DNA of 64,000 bases from contig CM028382.1 of assembly GCA_013146195.2 (NCBI GenBank), forward strand, positions 53,660,430 through 53,724,429, written 5' to 3'. The notes under the pieces are model-generated. The model was not told the origin of the DNA. It made no database searches and was given only the letters and a program-made list of their open reading frames with translations. The position numbers and the translations under genes are program-made. Positions 55,301-64,000 of the stretch are shown in pieces; the stretch's first letter is position 1; each line of letters starts with the position of its first letter. The DNA comes from Codonopsis lanceolata (Eukaryota > Streptophyta > Magnoliopsida > Asterales > Campanulaceae).

Positions 55301-58300
55301 ACTGCTAGATTAATATTTTAAATATTTAATATGACAGGAAAGCATTTACTTGTGGGTATTTTGGCAAAAGAAATAGTTCTAAATGACTCAAATGAGCATA
55401 TAATTTATTTTTATCACATTCAATCAAGTATACACGTATATAGATACATTATGCATCTCTATGAATTTACATATTTATAAGCCTTTACAAAACAAGAAAT
55501 AGAATTTGATTACTGTTTAACCTCATAATTCAACTATGTAATGCATCAAATTTCCTCGTATACTCTTCTATGTTTAACCACATACACCTCTTAGGTCCAG
55601 ACTTATAAAAAATATGTTTTGATGGAGGAAAGAAATTATATTTGATTCATGTAGGACAATGACTGCGTTAAGCATATAGCAAAATTTGTACAAAATCCAT
55701 TTAATAATTTTTTTTAAAGGAATAAAGGGAAAACACAACCTCTTACCTCTCCTGCTAGTATATTTTCACACACATTTACAATTTGTACTCTTATACCTAC
55801 CTAATTAAAGGTTATTTGTCATAATATATTAATATTTTCCTTCTACATTTCTGTATCTAGAGAGCAGATAGAATCTATTAGTTGACATAATTGAGTTGAA
55901 TTCAATCCTTTTTTATCAGTGAGGCTTAACGGGCAAATATCACGCTTCAGACATAGATGTATTCCTATTTTCTTTTTATTTTTCTTTTTCTTTTTTATAG
56001 GTAAGTATGACCCCTTGTTGGCATGGGGATTGGAACGAAGGACCTCAAGGTCTTTACCTGAGTGCACTTGCTATCTCTCCCACCCTTTATTCCTATTTTC
56101 AGCCAAATCTTCTCATGATTGTTGGAACCATACTTCTTTTATCCCTATCAAAAAAAAATCAGGACTTCTAGTTCCAGCTAATGAAAATTATTTTTCTCCT
56201 CTTTCCAGAAACTACATACGTATACAGGGATATTACATTCTAGATTAATAGTCAAATGAAGATGAAATTCGTTCTTTCTTCCTTTTTTTTATTTTTTTCT
56301 TGGAAATAGTAAGTTGATGTACAAGTGCAAAATTATAAAGAAAGGCAAGTTTGTGATCTCCATTTTATTTATTTTTTGATAAGTAAGTTTGTGATCTCCA
56401 TTTTCCTGATTGAAATGAAACATTGGCTCATACTTGATGAAACAACTCCAAAGAGCCCATTGACGATTGCTTCTGTAACTAAAAAAGGATAATGCTGTAA
56501 GTACGGAGTTCCATCATTCCAGTAAGGTTCAGGACAGAAACCAGAAAGAATTGCATATACAATAAAGTTGACTGTGTTTGCTAGGCATTAAAATTTGACC
56601 GCTAAATTAGTACTGAGCCAAAGTCAGATGAAGTATATCAGCAGAGAATATATATGTAGTGAAGAGAGAAAGAAAGCTTAAAGTTCTCATACTTCTAGGC
56701 TGGGCTCAGATGGAACGACAGAAAGACAATGTAAGGATCAAAAAATATGTGATCATGTCAACGGTTACAACAAACAACGAGAATGGCAACCCCAATTAAG
56801 CAGACTTAAAAATAAAAATGCGAGTGTTGCTGAGAACTAGAGAGCAACGGCAAGTTGCTGAGCAACATTCATTGAAAGGTTTCCCTAAAACGCAACAAGT
56901 CAAAACTTAAGTTTGGGGCAATATAAGAGAAAGGGGGAAGAGAACAGGAAAGAAAATAGAGCAAAAGCGTAACACAGAGAAATTAGGGAAATGAGAGACC
57001 GTAGAAGAGAACATGAGTTGGAGAGAAAAGGGGGAGCGAATTCTGATACTCTTCAAGATTCAGAAGCAATATTGTTTACGCTCAATACTTGGAAGCAAAT
57101 TTGTAAATTAGTATAAGGAAAGGAACTATTGTACCAAAATAATCACATGCCAATCCATAACAATCCCCATATGGATTAAATTACGGATATGATGCAAGCC
57201 TTTGCATAGGATGAGCTCAAATGTACTGGTCTATTATATGTAGGAGAGGATAGGATAGGGAAAGTCATCCTTATATGAAGGATGGAAAAGAAGGTAGAAA
57301 GATAAGAAGACATGGTTTATAACACCCTTGCAAGGTATCAACTAGAACATGGACTATGAACACTTCACCCTTTCAAGTTCACAAACTATGAGTACAACGT
57401 TTCACCCTTGCAAGGATTCGGCACCGCCTTTTGGCCAAAAAGCACAAAGCAGTTCTCATTGAGTCTCAATTCTTAATGATGTGGGATTACATCAATATTT
57501 ATAGTAATAACTAAAACCCAAGTTCTACTATGGCTTGCAAAAATTTATAGGACCAAAAACACCTAACATTAATACACTAAAATATTAATAAACAACAAAC
57601 AAATAATAATCCACACCAAAATTTATGTATCACTAATAGTACAAATAACGCAAAACCAATTAAATATCAATTTCTTTGGTCTTACTTGTGCATTCTGCAT
57701 CACTCATGATCTACTCTAACAAAGTTCATCTGTTACATGCATTGAAGAATCATTTTCAATAGATTGTATCGAGTTGAGAATTGAGATCATCAAAAGATGC
57801 TGAAGTTTATTGCTAAATCTAGCTGACATGCATGATATTCCCTGCTATGAAATATTTTTTAATTTCTTTTCGAAATTATAAATTACACAGCCTGAAAATC
57901 TGAAAACTTTCTAAGTACATATGTATGCCAGTTTCAACCAAACAAAAGTAAAAGAGCCGGTTTCCTATCAAAAAGATGTAAGTTGAAGTCAACAAGCACA
58001 TAGGCCATAGCACAGTTGTTTGTATCTCTAGAGATTGCACAGGACAATGATGAAGTCAAAGCAAGCGAGCATGCATGCATTTTAGTCGATAAATAGAGAA
58101 TAAATTTCTACAAATTGATGCATTCATCAAAAATGAGTGTTGCAGAACATGACACTTACTTCAAGCAATAAAGTCTTTATCGCACTCAAAGTCGCAGCTT
58201 GCTCAACTTCTTTGCGCCATTGTTTCTGGCAAGCTGAACTAGCAAAGGGACCAACTGTTAGACCACATAGGCTCTCCTCCATAAACATAATATAGGTTGC

Positions 58301-61300
58301 AATCCCAGCAAGACAGCCTTCCCCACTTTTCACCGGAGGAAGGCCTGCAAGTATCTTCGTAGCCCCTTTAATGGCATTTGAGGCAGCTGCATTCAACAAG
58401 CATCCCCTCTTGCTTGAAACTGCAGCCTTGCAAGAAAGACACCAACCACACCTTTCCCTTGGGACTTCAACAAGTTTCTTTTCATAGTGCGGCCAAAAGA
58501 AGCGATTAGCAGCTGATGAGAATGCTTTCATTTGAAGTGAAAAGTTCGCAGACATAATCTTCCTGTGATTGCTTGAAGCATGAGATTCAGAAACTCGGTT
58601 TTCTTCAGTTGAAAGGATAGCTAGATTAGCAGCGGCAGATGCAGCAAAATCCCCATGTGCGTAATGATTTAAGTATGCATGAGATCTAAAGGAAGATCCC
58701 ATGTATAGGCATCCATCAAAAGCATTTCCACAACCGCTTCTACAAAGATAATTAACTTGTCTGCTTTTAGAGGACATCTTTGAGGCAACACAGACCCCAT
58801 TCTTATGCCCTCCACGAATGCTGTTGCCTGAATTGCATGTAGCATATTCCATCACACTTGACTTGCCACCTAAGCTTTGTTGGGTTAATTCAGATGGCTC
58901 AGGCTGCACACTTACTGAACCAATAGAAATGGCAGTTTCCACTTTGATCACAGCAGTAGGTTTGCAATTTTTATGCCTTGAACCACTTTCCTTAGTCTGC
59001 TGACCAAGGTGGTCAGATTCTTTCACATTATCCACAGAGATCTTATTAGACCCGGTCTCTTTACATCTATTCCCAGGGCCTGAAACATCCACATCTTCTG
59101 AGGTACTTTCAGTAACACCGCTTGCAATATTCTCACCCTCAATAATTTCTTGAACATTACAGTATTCTTTACCAAATGGAGTAGGCAGAGTATGGCACGT
59201 GGTATCTTCCTTCTCATTTAGCAGTTTGCCATCCAATCCAACCGACTCGGTAAGAGATACGACATCTTCAGGAATTTCCCAATAATGTAAAATGCCCTTG
59301 CATATCCCCGTGTACATAGCAACATGCTCCACAGATGAATTAAGTGCTTTCAAGAGTCCATGAATGTCATTCTGATTATAGTATCGGATACAAGGCTCTG
59401 AAATTCTTGAAACCTTCAGCCTACAACCATTCAGTACAAAAGATCATAAAAGCAATCCAACATACTGATTACTGAGAAAATAAAAGAGTAATATGAAAAG
59501 GAAAAACGCATTGAAATTTTTGTCTCAACAATTTGAATGAAGCAACATAATATAGTGGTCCAATCAACAGTTAAACAGTCCAAAGCAAATGATATTATGT
59601 AACAATAAGTGGATTGCTAAAGGTAGAGAGATGAAACATACACCAGTAAATGATCACAAGTGCCCAAGAAGACTTGCTCATACAAATCAACCCCAAATAT
59701 TTCAGCTCCTCTCAGAGACGTTGTCCTCATAATTTTTGGCCCATTCTCATTTATTTTACACTCTGGACAATACCATGTTCCTGGTGGTATAAACATCTTA
59801 ATCACACCTATACACCTGGAATGGTAAGCTGATGGACACCCATCACAGCAAAGTAAGGTCCCATCCATGCCACAAAGCCGGCATTCATCACCATTACCAT
59901 CCACATCAACATCAAGATCAGTACTTTTGAGGCCCAATGAACAGGAGTTAGAAGACGACTTTGTCAGGTGGCTTTCCGAAATAATTTCCACGGCTTCTTG
60001 GCCCTTGCAAGCAGAAGTTTTAGAATATCTAGGATGCACTCTTCTTGGCCCACTTTCAGCAGCAAGGACTGCAACTCCATCAGAATCTGATCCAACTTCA
60101 GATTCTTCACGCATGTCGACTTCTGCTCTTAGTTCTGCAGAATCTAAGACATCATCACACAATATCTGCAAGATCACCAGTTTCCTGCCTGCAGATAAAG
60201 TGTAATAATCCTTGTGCAAAGCATCAACATAAAATCCTTTCCACTCGAGCCCTTCTGTGTATCTCATTATCAATAAATACTGAACTAAGAATACTGGCCA
60301 AGTCAATGTATCAAGCAAGCTCCAATCCATGCACCTACATACAGAAGAGGCAAGTAAATTTTATATTTCGTAAATTTTACAAACGAGAATAAACATAAGC
60401 CATTTATAAAGAGGGCACACTGAAGTAGCAAATGCTCAAGGAATTCTTCACATATGCTTTGCTAAAATAATAGCCTTAAGTAAGGAAAGATCGATTTTAT
60501 CTACGGCTCTCATCTCTTGTCTGTTTTAGACTTAATTGAATACTTTTGAAGTGTACTAAATGTAAAGAAAAAATAAAGTATCGGGCCTATCAGCAACAAG
60601 TAACATTGAGAGTTATCAAATTGAACGATAATTTACCAGTTCATAGACGAATATTACATCACACAAATCAACACAAAGACAAATGTACATGAGTACCTGA
60701 GGCATTTAGATGCAAGCTCAGAACCATCAGAAGAGAGTGTTTCAAAGTGACTCCTCAAACCACGCATCAACGCAACATGAATGGCATCCAGCAACGTGTT
60801 AGCAACAGAACAATTTAGAGCACCCACAAACTCATCCAGTCCAAAGGGACTCAAAAATAGACGAATACTAAACGAGCGCAAGAAACTATATACAGAGAAA
60901 AGGTGTGAAACATGCTCCTCCGGCACCCCAATATTTCCCGAAGAACAAGGCAATTCAGGTGGTGGTGGAACATAAGGAGCCTCAACCTCAGAACCCAAAT
61001 CACAATCCTGCGCATACTCACAAGAATCACTAGAAGAATCAGCATCACCTTCAAGCAGAGCTCCATTCTCAAGGAGAGCTCCGTTAATTTTTGACTTGAC
61101 GCCGTTACTCAAGGTTTCTGGTTTAGCTGCATTCTCCACAATCTCCTCCTCAGCCTTGGCATATTTTCTAGATACTAAATCATCTAATTTCTCCTTCTTT
61201 GACAAAAACTCATCATCCATATCACAATCCTCCACAAGAAACTGTTTCACTTCACCACTCTCCAAATCCTCACAATCTCCATCTTCATAGTCAACTCTAT

Positions 61301-61493
61301 ACAATCCCGTATCATAAGAAGCAATCTTCCCAAGAAAAACACCGCTGCCCTCAAACTCTTTCTTCACATACCTCCCCAACAACACCTTAGACCTCGTTTC
61401 AATTGCCAGCTTTTTTGATTTCTGATCATCTTCCGCATCCTTCCTTCGCCTTTTGCGACCTCGACGCTTCGGTAGAACCACCTCAGATTCCAT
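45375..61493 (-). CDS. PTM-like: DDT-domain/PHD-finger chromatin protein, PTM/At5g22760-like (whole gene, 9 coding exons)
   Basis: The exons, read on the minus strand, are 61493-60697, 60334-59642, 59420-58160, 55082-54788, 54633-54509, 54356-53887, 53795-53767, 46908-46420 and 46342-45375. Introns are GT-AG and phases join cleanly to 1709 codons including the stop. Domain order: a basic start (KRRGRKRRRK), a Tudor/agenet-like GRYVKKEFEGSG segment (~40-90), DDT (~196-260), a WHIM-like GLEWKGFYVDALHKDYYTLS (~294-313), PHD finger 1 (~417-460), a long conserved middle with Cys clusters, and PHD-like fingers near the C-terminus, ending GNCREWR. DDT/PHD proteins bind histone tails and act with chromatin remodellers. 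Arabidopsis PTM also has C-terminal membrane segments; none is encoded here, so the protein resembles the non-membrane relative. Introns 3 (3.1 kb) and 7 (6.9 kb) hold transposons. Confidence 0.93.
46420..46908 (-). CDS. PTM-like: PTM-like exon 8: end of one finger, start of the next PHD finger
   Basis: The acceptor is ATTGTAG/GTTACTG. It begins YCHERCLMSKPVRMNEEVEL, has Ser/Lys-rich linkers (TVPKSKKRNGNKRP, ATNKKRKLSLG, possible nuclear signals), and ends in ECNLCGKPYNSNLMYICCET followed by CK. The donor is GCAAGA/GTAAGC. Confidence 0.92.
47390..47610 (-). pseudogene. LINE fragment, 3' end of ORF2 (C-terminal region)
   Basis: The minus-strand translation gives VSVRKCE, NVNRTRSEGRGRPKLTW and MNLWCVMILPRTKLDGGKG, matching in layout the C-terminal region of a plant LINE ORF2 (GRGRPKxTW, then a DRxxWR-type segment). 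It then reads IETKAELS at the 3' end. It continues upstream at 51303 beyond solo LTR B. Stops interrupt the frame. Confidence 0.8.
47616..51297 (+). mobile_element. Solo LTR B, 3.7 kb, in a LINE in intron 7; target duplication TATGT
   Basis: It begins TGTAAGACCCCGATCCCTCG and ends GGTTGGGTCGTGATA. TATGT flanks it on both sides (47611-47615 and 51298-51302). It is homologous to solo LTR A along most of its length; its last base pair reads TA where A has CA. It is plus-oriented, so antisense to the host gene. No coding domain is present. Removing it joins the two LINE pieces at the codons for RWFGH(V). Confidence 0.92.
51303..52375 (-). pseudogene. LINE fragment, reverse transcriptase region
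   Basis: The minus strand gives KLWGRMVENRLRLETTLSKN, QFCFMSGRSTIETIYLRRLM (RT finger motif GRST), then FPITVGLHQGSAIIPYLFAL (RT motif LxQGSxxSPxLF, about 51920-51960). The downstream region reads KDRMHNEQICKTI (about 51370-51410). Stops are frequent and the catalytic DD block is not preserved. The element is 5'-truncated and runs in the same direction as the host gene. Confidence 0.88.
53767..53795 (-). CDS. PTM-like: PTM-like exon 7: 29-bp micro-exon inside a zinc finger
   Basis: The acceptor is TTATCAG/GAATGC and the donor is CCAAG/GTATGT. It encodes NAVKCSRCQ with split codons at both ends (phases 2 and 1). It joins CCVSCQIDLLIG to GYCHERCLMSK, completing a C-x2-C...C-x2-C...H-x3-C set of ligands. 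Confidence 0.88.
53887..54356 (-). CDS. PTM-like: PTM-like exon 6: WSD-like motif region and first half of a zinc finger
   Basis: The acceptor is GCATCAG/GTTAGG. It encodes VRYLDLHVRWSDLVCPEQ, whose RWSDL recalls the WSD motif of DDT/WHIM proteins. IKEYEEEQADIVVLPSDYKR and SFLSQKRENLERCCCVSCQI follow. The donor is AATTGG/GTAAAT. Confidence 0.9.
54509..54633 (-). CDS. PTM-like: PTM-like exon 5
   Basis: The acceptor is TATCAG/GTGGTTC. It encodes GSRKIPGIHYADGFEVPRRS and RQFVWRAAVEMSKNVSQLAV. The donor is GTTCAG/GTGTGT. At 125 bp it has no long ATG-initiated frame and was found by continuity of frame between exons 4 and 6. Confidence 0.9.
54788..55082 (-). CDS. PTM-like: PTM-like exon 4
   Basis: The acceptor is TTGTAG/CTTGAGG. 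It encodes LEENIRVVAFCTDWVKLVDD, then a low-complexity GRRGRKPSSSSEVPDDDGQD and WWRGGMLLKHLFQRGALP. The donor is GCCAAG/GTGACC. Confidence 0.9.
55135..55190 (-). repeat. Short LINE 3'-tail-like segment
   Basis: CAACTCAACTCAGCCTTTAT and CCCAATCACTTGGGTAAC closely parallel 47401-47435 at the 3' end of the intron-7 LINE (CGACTCAACTCAGCCTTAGT). This is consistent with a severely truncated copy of the same LINE type. Confidence 0.45.
55973..56087 (-). mobile_element. tRNA-derived SINE (family S2), minus strand, in intron 3
   Basis: Direct repeats ATTCCTATTTTC flank it (55961-55972 and 56089-56100, extendable by one T). The minus strand begins GGGTGGGAGAGATAGCAAGT (A-box-like), has TCGTTCCAATCCCC (B-box-like), and ends in an A-rich tail (poly-T at 55973-55998 on plus). 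A related copy is at 63195-63270. Confidence 0.85.
58160..59420 (-). CDS. PTM-like: PTM-like exon 3: conserved middle region with Cys-rich segment
   Basis: The acceptor is TTGTAG/GCTGAAGG. It begins LKVSRISEPCIRYYNQNDIH and carries SYLNHYAHGDFAA-like conserved text (FRSHAYLNHYAHGDFAASAA), then NRFFWPHYEKKLVEVPRERC and GWCLSCKAAVSSKRGCLLN, a CxxC-containing segment. It ends AIKTLLLE with donor GAA/GTAAGT. Confidence 0.92.
59642..60334 (-). CDS. PTM-like: PTM-like exon 2: end of DDT, WHIM-like region and PHD finger 1
   Basis: The acceptor is ATGTAG/GTGCATGG, joining ...KCLR to CMDWSLLD. It carries GLEWKGFYVDALHKDYY and KLVILQILCDDVLDS (WHIM-like), a Ser/Asp linker, then the complete C4HC3 PHD finger CRLCGMDGTLLCCDGCPSAY plus HSRC and WYCPEC. 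The donor is CTGGT/GTATGT, chosen over an earlier GT because only it keeps frame with exon 3 (HLLV-LKVSRI). Confidence 0.92.
60697..61493 (-). CDS. PTM-like: PTM-like exon 1: start, basic region, Tudor/agenet-like and DDT domains
   Basis: The ATG is preceded by in-context GGGAAG and opens MESEVVLPKRRGRKRRRK, a likely nuclear localisation signal. GRYVKKEFEGSGVFLGKIAS and YRVDYEDGDCEDL form a Tudor/agenet-like unit. A poly-acidic linker and VPPPPELP precede the DDT domain (HLFSVYSFLRSFSIRLFLSP, then LLDAIHVALMRGL). The donor is CTCAG/GTACTC. Confidence 0.92.
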
Positions 61494-61900
61494 CTTCCCA
61501 CTTGGATTTGGATTTAGATTCGAATTTGGATCCAGTCCTATGCCGAAATTTCACACTTCAAGTAATCTAATATTCAAGGCCCCAAACTAACTTCGAACCA
61601 ACAACCAAAAACGACCACTTCAATTAAACCTGATTCAGCAACAACAAAAAATGATACAAATCTTAGGGCTTTTCCCAGATCTTAGAACAGAAAGATAAAC
61701 GAAAATTCAACCACCACAAAATCAAAAACAGGCATAAAAAATGGTGCATTCGTATACATTGACATCGGTCGAGATTTTAAGCGCAAGCAAAAACAAAACT
61801 CAAAAAGGAGGGTAATATAATAAGCTTATAAATATATAGATGTATAAAAAAAAATTAGGAACGAGAATGAGCGCTACCTGTTAGAAAGGGATAACCGCCA
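61494..61900 (-). promoter_or_regulatory. 5' UTR with a probable leader intron
   Basis: Upstream of the ATG, the minus strand has a good donor TAACAG/GTAGCG (about 61874-61882) and an acceptor candidate GGCATAG/GACTGG (about 61535-61542). This suggests a ~340-bp intron in the 5' UTR. This is inferred from splice consensus only. Confidence 0.45.
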
Positions 61901-61911
61901 TTGAAGATAGG

Positions 61912-61922
61912 ATTTAGGGTTT
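61912..61922 (-). promoter_or_regulatory. Telo-box-like element upstream of the PTM-like gene
   Basis: The minus strand reads AAACCCTAAAT, the telo-box (AAACCCTAA) common near transcription starts of plant housekeeping and nuclear genes. It lies about 420 bp from the ATG, next to the predicted leader exon. Confidence 0.5.
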
Positions 61923-62142
61923 GCTGGTCTGTATTTTCTAGAGAGAGGCAAAGAGTGATGTGGGTGTGGTAATAGCCCTAAAACGAATACTAGTTGGAAA
62001 GTTGAAACCAAAAGGGCCTCTCTCACACACACGCAATGGGGATAACTCGTTATGGTTTGACTCGTCCTTATTCCTTGTCCCTAACTCGACTCGTCCGAGT
62101 CCTGGTTATCGGTTTTTTTTAATTCAAATTTTATATTACTAA

Positions 62143-63190
62143 CGTTTTGAATTTTGTTTTCAATAGGAAACCAATTTCATTTAATTTGGAAAAATCAAGG
62201 GTTTTTGTTTTAAATTTTGTAAACTTGAGCCCGCGCCCTTCTACAATTACTCATATTTACATACATGCATAATATTTTACTCAATAAATAAATAGTTTAG
62301 AAATATAAATGGAGTTTGTGCACATTATTTATAAATTTTAATTTTAATAAATATTCACTACGTCCTAAAATTAGTGTTTACTATATTATTTAAGGACGTC
62401 CTAAACATTATCTATTTTATTTTTTAAAACATTTTTTCATATCAATTATCAATTTTTTTATTTGTATTTGTGAGATTGGAAAAAGATGTAACTAATTGAT
62501 TTGACACCATTAATAATGAATTGAGGGCTATTAAAAGAAAATTATTTAAAGTTCAACACTATTTTATATTCAATATGTGTATTAATATTAAAATATATTT
62601 TTATATCTATTCATATATTATTTTCTGTAACATTTTCATGTACATTTGTCAAACACCGAAAATATTTGTTGGCATATTTTCAAAAGATTTACCAAACATC
62701 TCAAAATGAAATAAATTATTTTCTGGAAATCATTTTGCGTAAAACAAACGGTGCCTTAATCAATTAATACGAAAAAAAATCAAGAAAACATTTACTTCAC
62801 TTTATTTCCAAATATGAGTGTTGGTCTTTTTATTTTTAATGTATGTTAAAGAAGTTGGCTTTTGAATAATTTTACTGGCATTTGTATATGAATGCCTTTT
62901 GTTATAGCATTGGAAGTATACATTCATAACAAATAGTTAGCAAATTAAATTTAGTAAATTCACAAAAAAAAAAGTAGACTCGATTTGAGATAGTTTTTAT
63001 TCGAAAAAAACATAAATGCTAGTAAAGGATAGGTGGGAAATTGTTGTTTAGCGTAATGTGTTCTTTTGATATTTTCTCTCCTTTTTTTTTATAACAGTTA
63101 ATTTTTATCTACATATACATGTGCACGAACTTGCCTCGATCACCTGTTACAACAATTATCTATATTCTTGATAAAATTTATTAACGTTGT
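62143..63190. other. AT-rich upstream intergenic region
   Basis: No gene is seen. A MITE-like end TCACTACGTCCTAAAATTAG occurs near 62352 without a matching partner. Open frames are short and AT-driven. Confidence 0.5.
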
Positions 63191-63194
63191 TGAC

Positions 63195-63270
63195 CCCAAG
63201 AGGTGGGGAGATGGTAAGAATACTCAGGCAAATAACTTAAGGTCTTTGGCTTCCAATCCTCATACCAACA
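63195..63270 (+). mobile_element. SINE (family S2) copy, plus strand
   Basis: AGGTGGGGAGATGGTAAGAA, ACTCAGGCAAAT, AAGGTCTTTGGCTTCCAATC and CTCATACCAACAAT align segment by segment with the SINE in intron 3. A-box- and B-box-like segments are in the same places. A target duplication was not identified and the 3' end is uncertain. Confidence 0.65.
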
Positions 63271-64000
63271 ATATATATTTCAAGTATATATTTATATATT
63301 CATGTTGGAGTATATCGAGGTCGGTTGTCTAAAAATGTTGTCTCACAGTGCATGTTTGATGGTTTAGATATTATGTTATCTAAAGAAATTATCAAACTTC
63401 TAATTCGTATTGTTTTTCAACATATTTAAGAACAAAATTGTAAGATTGTTTCAAATTGATGATTATGTACATAAAGTTGGGAGGTTTTTGAAACTATGAT
63501 GTTTGTAATTTTACTTTACCCAGACACCCGAATTGCCTAGTATCTATGTTTTTCGAGTTCCGACCACAATTAAAAACAATTTTTTAAAATCATATTGTTA
63601 TTCTAATGTAAAATTACACATCATATTAATTATTTTATCAGCTAATTATTGGTGTCGTAACTTTGGTCTCATTATTGATATGGGTATTGTTAACTTCATC
63701 ATTTTAAATCTTATATAGATAAAAATATATTGTTTTTCACTTTATAGAGTGAGCAATAATAAAAATGAAAAATAAAGAAAATCTTACAAAGTATTCCTTT
63801 AAAGAAATTGGCCGGTTCACCCAAGGTGAGTCAACTCGGTCAAGATTGAGAATATTGACTGGGCACTCCATCAACATTTGGTGCTTTGGAGTATTTTGTT
63901 TTTTCAACTTAATTTGCGCGGAAAGGACAAAAGGCAACCAATCCAATACTAAAATTGGCGGGAATAGATTCAACTAATTTTGGCTTAACCGCCAATTTAT
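63271..64000. other. AT-rich intergenic DNA, nothing recognised
   Basis: Open frames of 60-78 codons occur on both strands without recognisable motifs. No repeat or gene call is supported. Confidence 0.5.

Larger units (their letters stand above)
55083..58159 (-). other. Intron 3 of the PTM-like gene, 3.1 kb
   Basis: It contains a minus-strand SINE (55973-56087) and, near its acceptor, a short LINE-tail-like segment (55135-55190) and a TAATAA-type microsatellite (about 55195-55225). The rest is AT-rich with no other recognised feature. Confidence 0.85.

Noticed and set aside
55919..56248. 109-codon plus frame in intron 3
   Set aside because: It crosses the SINE and its poly-T tract; a by-product of the insertion.
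58818..59003. Plus-strand frames over the PTM-like exons (also 59867-60205 and 60781-60975)
   Set aside because: They are antisense shadows of coding exons, with no motif of their own.
62352..62400. MITE upstream of the PTM-like gene
   Set aside because: Only one MITE-like end was seen; no inverted partner or TA pair could be found.

Overview
This window is plant nuclear DNA, and specifically eudicot-like. It has one long intron-rich gene, plus plant-type LTR retrotransposons (Ty1/copia, and Tat/Ogre-, Athila- and Del/Tekay-like gypsy), a LINE, tRNA-derived SINEs, hAT elements and Stowaway-like MITEs. It is AT-rich outside a few LTRs and has one 100-N scaffold gap (31012-31111). I cannot name the species.

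Layout. (1) 1-7662: a decayed minus-strand Tat/Ogre-like gypsy element with a 21-copy tandem array (271-1110), gag/protease remnants (about 2046-3000), a primer-binding site (5753-5770) and a 1.9-kb LTR (5772-7662). (2) 7663-13502: part of a second gypsy LTR (family C), split by a nearly complete 4.9-kb Ty1/copia element (8157-13058) whose polyprotein frame is broken by two stops and a frameshift. (3) 14513-18822: a 4.3-kb solo LTR (copy A) flanked by GGGGG. (4) about 19500-24945: a minus-strand Athila-like element (LTR, PBS, gag, protease) that carries a 2-kb solo LTR (19899-21866) and a 93-bp SINE (23207-23299). (5) 25-27.5 kb: MITEs. (6) about 27600-31011: a minus-strand copia remnant that runs into the gap. 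(7) 31112-34420: a GC-rich LTR-like block, one copy of a GATGCATC-rich repeat, and a hairpin-bearing tandem repeat. (8) 34915-40479: another decayed minus-strand copia element, split by a 1421-bp hAT element with an 8-bp target duplication. (9) 41280-44730: a second, longer copy of the GATGCATC-rich repeat, then a 308-bp hAT MITE. (10) 45375-61493 (minus): the only host gene recognised. It encodes a DDT-domain/PHD-finger chromatin protein of the Arabidopsis PTM/At5g22760 family. I could follow nine coding exons in frame to 1709 codons including the stop. (11) 61500-64000: its 5' flank and AT-rich intergenic DNA.

The gene and the repeats interact in one place. Intron 7 of the PHD gene is about 6.9 kb because a LINE inserted there and a 3.7-kb solo LTR (copy B, same family as copy A) then inserted into the LINE. 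Intron 3 carries a SINE. Insertion order can be read from target-site duplications at several nested sites. I found no operon-like or clearly new biochemical system. The least explained items are the GATGCATC-rich repeat and the hairpin tandem repeat. All domain and family calls come from reading translations by eye; no database search was run.
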